A stretch of DNA of 64,000 nt from Candidatus Amunia macphersoniae (GTDB taxonomy: Bacteria; Chloroflexota; Dormibacteria; Aeolococcales; Aeolococcaceae), in NCBI GenBank assembly GCA_016464795.1, contig JAEKNN010000054.1:1-64000 (forward strand), read 5' to 3'. Positions within the stretch are counted from its first letter, which is position 1. Every line of letters starts with the position of its first letter. A model generated the notes under the pieces. The model had not been told where the DNA came from. It searched no databases and saw only the letters and a program-made list of their open reading frames with translations. The position numbers were made by a program, and so were the translations under genes. Positions 61,022 through 64,000 of this stretch are shown in pieces.

Positions 61022-62194
61022 TCAGCCTCCGTACGAGCGGGGCATTCCCAACACGTTCTGGCCGAGGAACGCCAGGACGAGATTGTTGGTGACCGGTGCG
61101 TTGAGATAGAGCCTGGTTTCACGGAACTTCCGCTCGACGTCGTACTCCGCTGCGAATCCCCAACCACCGTGGGTGTCGAGGCAGGCGTTGGCGGCCTGCC
61201 ACGACGCCTCGGACGCGAGCAGCTTGGCCATGTTGGCCTCCGCCCCGCAGCGCTGACCGGCGTCGAAGAGGGCGGCGGCCTGCCAGCGCATCAGGTCGGC
61301 GGCCTCGACGGCGGCGTAGGCGCGAGCGATGGGAAACTGGACGCCCTGGTTCGCCCCGATCGCACGACCGAACGCCTCTCGGTTGCTCGCATATGCCGCC
61401 GCGGTGCGAACGAACCAGTGACCGTCTCCCACGCACTCGGCGGCGATCAGGATCCGCTCAGCATTCATCCCGTCGAGGATGTACCCGAAGCCCTCGCCGA
61501 CCTCGCCGATCAGGGCCTCGTCCCCGACCTCGAGGCCGTCAAGGAAGACCTCGGTGGTGGCATGGTTCATCAGCGTTCTCATCGGTCGGATGGTCATCTG
61601 CAGGCCTGCCTGGCGAAGGTCGACCAAGAACACCGACAACCCATCGCGGCGGCGTGAAACCTCTGCAAGGGGCGTGGTCCTGGCGATCAACAGCATCAGG
61701 TCGGAGTGCTGGGCGCGCGATGTGAAGGCCTTCTGCCCGCGCAGCCGCCACCCTCCCGCAATCCTCTCCGCGCTGGTCGTGATCGCTGTGGTGTCTGACC
61801 CCGCCGTCGGTTCGGTCACGCCAAACGCCTGGAGACGGACGGTGCCGTCGGCGATCTGCGGCAACCAGCGCTGCTTCTGCGTATCGCTGCCATGCCGCAG
61901 CACGGTGCCCATGGTGTACATCTGGGCGTGGCAGGCGGCGGCGTTGCCCCCCTGGGAGTTGATCTCCTCGAGCACCACGCTGGCGGCGGTGATGCCCAGA
62001 CCGGCCCCGCCGTACTGCTCAGGGATCAAGATGCCGAGCCAGCCCTGAGCCGTCAGCTCCCGGACGAATCGCTCGGGGTAGCTGTCCGGCTCGAGGTCGC
62101 GCCAGTACGAGCCACCGAAACGAGAGCACAACTCGGCCACGGCCTGGCGAATCTCGGGCAGCTCCTCGGCATGCCGGGGTTCGAGCACGGTCAT
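61022..62194 (-). CDS. Acyl-CoA dehydrogenase, 390 aa
   Basis: A FAD-dependent enzyme forming an enoyl-CoA. It has PEQYGGAGLGITAASVVLEEI, the flavin-contact blocks QAFGVTEPTAGSDT and RGQKAFTSRAQHSDLMLL, ERILIAAECVGDGHWFV, and near the end DTHGGWGFAAEYDVERKFRE. The ATG at 62194 overlaps the CoA-transferase stop by 4 bp; the longer frame upstream is not real. Substrate not predictable; a short branched or dicarboxylic acyl-CoA fits the context. Confidence 0.93.
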   Translation of the reverse strand: MTVLEPRHAEELPEIRQAVAELCSRFGGSYWRDLEPDSYPERFVRELTAQGWLGILIPEQYGGAGLGITAASVVLEEINSQGGNAAACHAQMYTMGTVLRHGSDTQKQRWLPQIADGTVRLQAFGVTEPTAGSDTTAITTSAERIAGGWRLRGQKAFTSRAQHSDLMLLIARTTPLAEVSRRRDGLSVFLVDLRQAGLQMTIRPMRTLMNHATTEVFLDGLEVGDEALIGEVGEGFGYILDGMNAERILIAAECVGDGHWFVRTAAAYASNREAFGRAIGANQGVQFPIARAYAAVEAADLMRWQAAALFDAGQRCGAEANMAKLLASEASWQAANACLDTHGGWGFAAEYDVERKFRETRLYLNAPVTNNLVLAFLGQNVLGMPRSYGG

Positions 62195-63366
62195 TCGGCG
62201 GCGGCCGCTTGTGCGGCCGCTAGTTCCGCGAGCACCTCCTGCGTGTGCTGGCCCAGCCCGGGCACCCCCCCGGTGGAGTGGGCGACCCCACTTAGGTTGA
62301 ACGGCGGCACGAGGGCCTTGATGGGGCCGCTCGGACTGCCGACCTCGAACCAGCGGTCGCGAGACGACAGTTGCACGTGGTCGGCGAGGCCGGCGACATC
62401 GTTGACCACCCCACACGGGATGTCCGCGGCTTCGAGCATCTCGAGCAGGGCGCTCGCCTCGACGGTGCGAAGCCGCTCCACGATGATCGGCTCGAGAGTC
62501 GCTCGATTGGCCACGCGCCGCTCATTGGTGTGGTAGCGCTCATCCTCGATGAGGTCGGGCCGGTCGAGCACCCGGGTGCAGAAGGCTCTCCACTGGCCGG
62601 GGGTGTGAACACCGACGTTGACAGTCTTTCCGTCGGTGACGGGGTACGGGCCATATGGGCAGATGGAGTTGTGGAACAGGCCAGTGCGCGGTGGTTCCTT
62701 CCCGCCGTACATCCGGTGGTAGAGCGGGTGGGTCATCCACTCCGCGAGGCAGTCGAGCATGGCAACGTCGATTCGCAGTCCCTCGCCGGTGCGCCCGCGC
62801 AGGATGAGAGCGGCGAGAATCGAGCTGAATGCGTACATGCCGGACGAGATGTCGGCGATGGAGATGCCGACCTTGGCGGGCGCGTCCGCGTTGCCGGTCA
62901 CCGACACCAGTGCGCTCTCGCCCTGAATCAGCAGGTCAAACCCCTTTCGGTGGGCGCCGGGGCCATCGGTTCCGTAGCCGGAGATGCCACAGCTTATTAG
63001 TTGGGGCCATCGGTCATGAAGGGTTTCCCAGGCGAGCCCCATGCGGTCGACTGCGCTGGGCCCGAGGTTGTGAACGAACACGTCAGCGGTCCCCAGGAGA
63101 CCTTCAAGGGCTGCGAAGTCGGGAGCAGCGGTGAGGTCGAGGACCACCGACCGCTTGGCTCGGTTCAACCAGGCGAAGTAGGCCGATTCGCCGTGGACGA
63201 CTGAGTCGTAGCCACGGGCCAGGTCGCCGCCACCAGGGCGCTCGATCTTGATGACGTCAGCTCCGAGGTCGCCGAGATGGCGCGTGCACAAGGGACCGGC
63301 GACAGCCTGCTCGAGCGCGACCACGCGGATCCCATCGAGAGGGGCGGCCTGGAGCGTCCCGGTCAT
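62191..63366 (-). CDS. Class III (CaiB/BaiF) CoA-transferase, 391 aa
   Basis: Moves CoA between carboxylic acids through an aspartyl anhydride. It has GIRVVALEQAVAGPLCTRHLGDLGADVIKIERPGGGD, NLGPSAVDRMGL, the segment VGISIADISSGMY with likely catalytic D172, and RGRTGEGLRIDVAMLD. First gene of the operon with acyl-CoA dehydrogenase and MaoC, divergent from a MmgE/PrpD gene. It probably activates the acid brought in by the neighbouring importer. Confidence 0.93.
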   Translation of the reverse strand: MTGTLQAAPLDGIRVVALEQAVAGPLCTRHLGDLGADVIKIERPGGGDLARGYDSVVHGESAYFAWLNRAKRSVVLDLTAAPDFAALEGLLGTADVFVHNLGPSAVDRMGLAWETLHDRWPQLISCGISGYGTDGPGAHRKGFDLLIQGESALVSVTGNADAPAKVGISIADISSGMYAFSSILAALILRGRTGEGLRIDVAMLDCLAEWMTHPLYHRMYGGKEPPRTGLFHNSICPYGPYPVTDGKTVNVGVHTPGQWRAFCTRVLDRPDLIEDERYHTNERRVANRATLEPIIVERLRTVEASALLEMLEAADIPCGVVNDVAGLADHVQLSSRDRWFEVGSPSGPIKALVPPFNLSGVAHSTGGVPGLGQHTQEVLAELAAAQAAAAE

Positions 63367-63431
63367 CGGAACTCCCCTCGCAGCGGACGGCTCGTGCTGG
63401 TCAAGCGGCTGGCCTGCCTTCCGTGATTTTT

Positions 63432-63442
63432 GATCTAAGATC
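63432..63442. promoter_or_regulatory. Candidate operator between the CoA-transferase and second MmgE/PrpD genes
   Basis: GATCT-A-AGATC, a perfect palindrome in a locally AT-rich part of the 110-bp divergent intergenic region. With its flanks it reads TGATCTAAGATCGCA, sharing TGATCnnAnATCnnA with the livK-side palindrome, so one regulator may bind both. Confidence 0.5.
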
Positions 63443-63476
63443 GCAAGTCTAAGCCACGCCTGCCACCCGGAGCCAC

Positions 63477-64000
63477 ATGTCGAGCGCGGTCACCACCAGC
63501 GGCGATCCCATACCGCTCCGCCTCACCGCCGCCTTCATCGGCGAGCTGGGCAGGCTCGACGGTTGCGCGATTCCGGCCCACGTCCGGCACGAGGTGCAGC
63601 GGACCCTGCTGAACTGTCTGGGCACCACCGTGGGCGCATCGCACAACGCCGCGGTCGAGATCGTCCTTCGCCACCAGGCCGATCACGGCGGCCGGCCGGT
63701 TGCGCCGGTGCCCGGACGGCACGAGCGCGCCGACCTCCACCACGCCGCGCTGGCCACCGGCATCGCGGCCCACGTGGACGATTTCGACGACACGCACCTC
63801 CAGACAGTGATCCACCCGGGGGCACCCGTGATCGCCGCGGCGCTCCCGCTTGGATTCGTCCGTGGCGTCTCCGGATCGACGCTGCTCCGAGCAGTTGCGC
63901 TCGGCTGTGAGGCTGAGCTGCGGATCGGTGCGGCGATCTCACCCTGGCATTACGATGCCGGCTGGCACATCACCGGAACCGTCGGTGTGCTGGGCGCAGC
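63477..64000 (+). CDS. MmgE/PrpD family protein, N-terminal part; C-terminus beyond window
   Basis: 174 codons are visible and the frame is open at base 64000. Family signatures are AAHVDDFDDTHLQTVIHPGAPVIAAAL, then RAVALGCEAELRIGAAISPWHYDAGWHITGTVGVLGA. The preceding part matches the helical N-terminal domain. The ATG at 63477 is the first start after the palindrome. It is divergent from the CoA-transferase operon and is a second, more distant member of the same family as the gene at 53510. Confidence 0.85.
   Translation, partial: MSSAVTTSGDPIPLRLTAAFIGELGRLDGCAIPAHVRHEVQRTLLNCLGTTVGASHNAAVEIVLRHQADHGGRPVAPVPGRHERADLHHAALATGIAAHVDDFDDTHLQTVIHPGAPVIAAALPLGFVRGVSGSTLLRAVALGCEAELRIGAAISPWHYDAGWHITGTVGVLGA

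Overview
The window is a high-GC bacterial chromosome segment with dense coding, frequent 4-bp start/stop overlaps (ATGA or GTGA) and many GTG starts. It holds one S10-spc-alpha ribosomal supercluster. The beta-prime subunit has a helical insertion near its N-terminus, zinc-ribbon S14 and L36 are present, and several genes have a -10 box only 6-7 nt ahead of the start codon, which suggests leaderless mRNAs. These traits point to a high-GC Terrabacteria lineage, either Actinomycetota or Chloroflexota-like. I lean towards a Dormibacterota-type organism, but sequence alone does not settle this. I saw no rRNA, tRNA, CRISPR array or insertion sequence.

Layout. 1-8.6 kb (mostly minus strand): two tandem paralogous multi-membrane proteins (the first cut by the window edge), a receiver-only response regulator divergent from a DegS-type histidine kinase, a HAD phosphatase, and malQ translationally coupled to an HD-GYP response regulator. 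8.7-19.1 kb (minus strand): rplJ-rplL with an L10 autoregulatory leader, a VOC protein, then rpoB-rpoC. An 845-nt gene-free stretch upstream of rpoB contains a long nested inverted repeat. 19.2-20.6 kb: an SDR oxidoreductase and a Pro/Thr-rich membrane protein. 20.6-42.9 kb (plus strand): rpsL-rpsG-fusA-tuf, the S10 and spc operons through secY-adk-map, then a second promoter driving infA-rpmJ-rpsM-rpsK-rpsD-rpoA-rplQ-truA-rplM-rpsI. Ribosomal proteins L22, S3 and L29, which are adjacent, carry unusually long low-complexity C-terminal tails. S12 departs from consensus at both classical streptomycin-resistance positions.

43.0-46.2 kb: a compact four-gene module made of a His/Asp-rich secreted protein, a membrane sensor kinase, a NarL-type regulator and a blue-copper lipoprotein. 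The two exported-protein genes share a nearly identical 18-bp upstream element at almost the same distance from their starts, so they look like targets of the intervening two-component system. 46.2-53.4 kb is accessory: an alpha/beta hydrolase, a WecG/TagA plus family-2 glycosyltransferase pair, a DegS-like kinase that has lost its phosphoacceptor histidine, a lipoprotein, a zinc alcohol dehydrogenase, small unknown proteins and an aminoglycoside-adenylyltransferase-like protein.

53.5-64.0 kb is a catabolic island. A complete Liv-type ABC importer (livK-H-M-G-F) ends in a MmgE/PrpD gene. A divergent GntR/FCD regulator follows, then a CoA-transferase, acyl-CoA dehydrogenase and MaoC hydratase operon, and a second, divergent MmgE/PrpD gene that runs off the window. 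Palindromes in both divergent intergenic regions are candidate operators. The set suggests regulated uptake, CoA activation and oxidation of a small carboxylic acid whose identity the sequence does not reveal.
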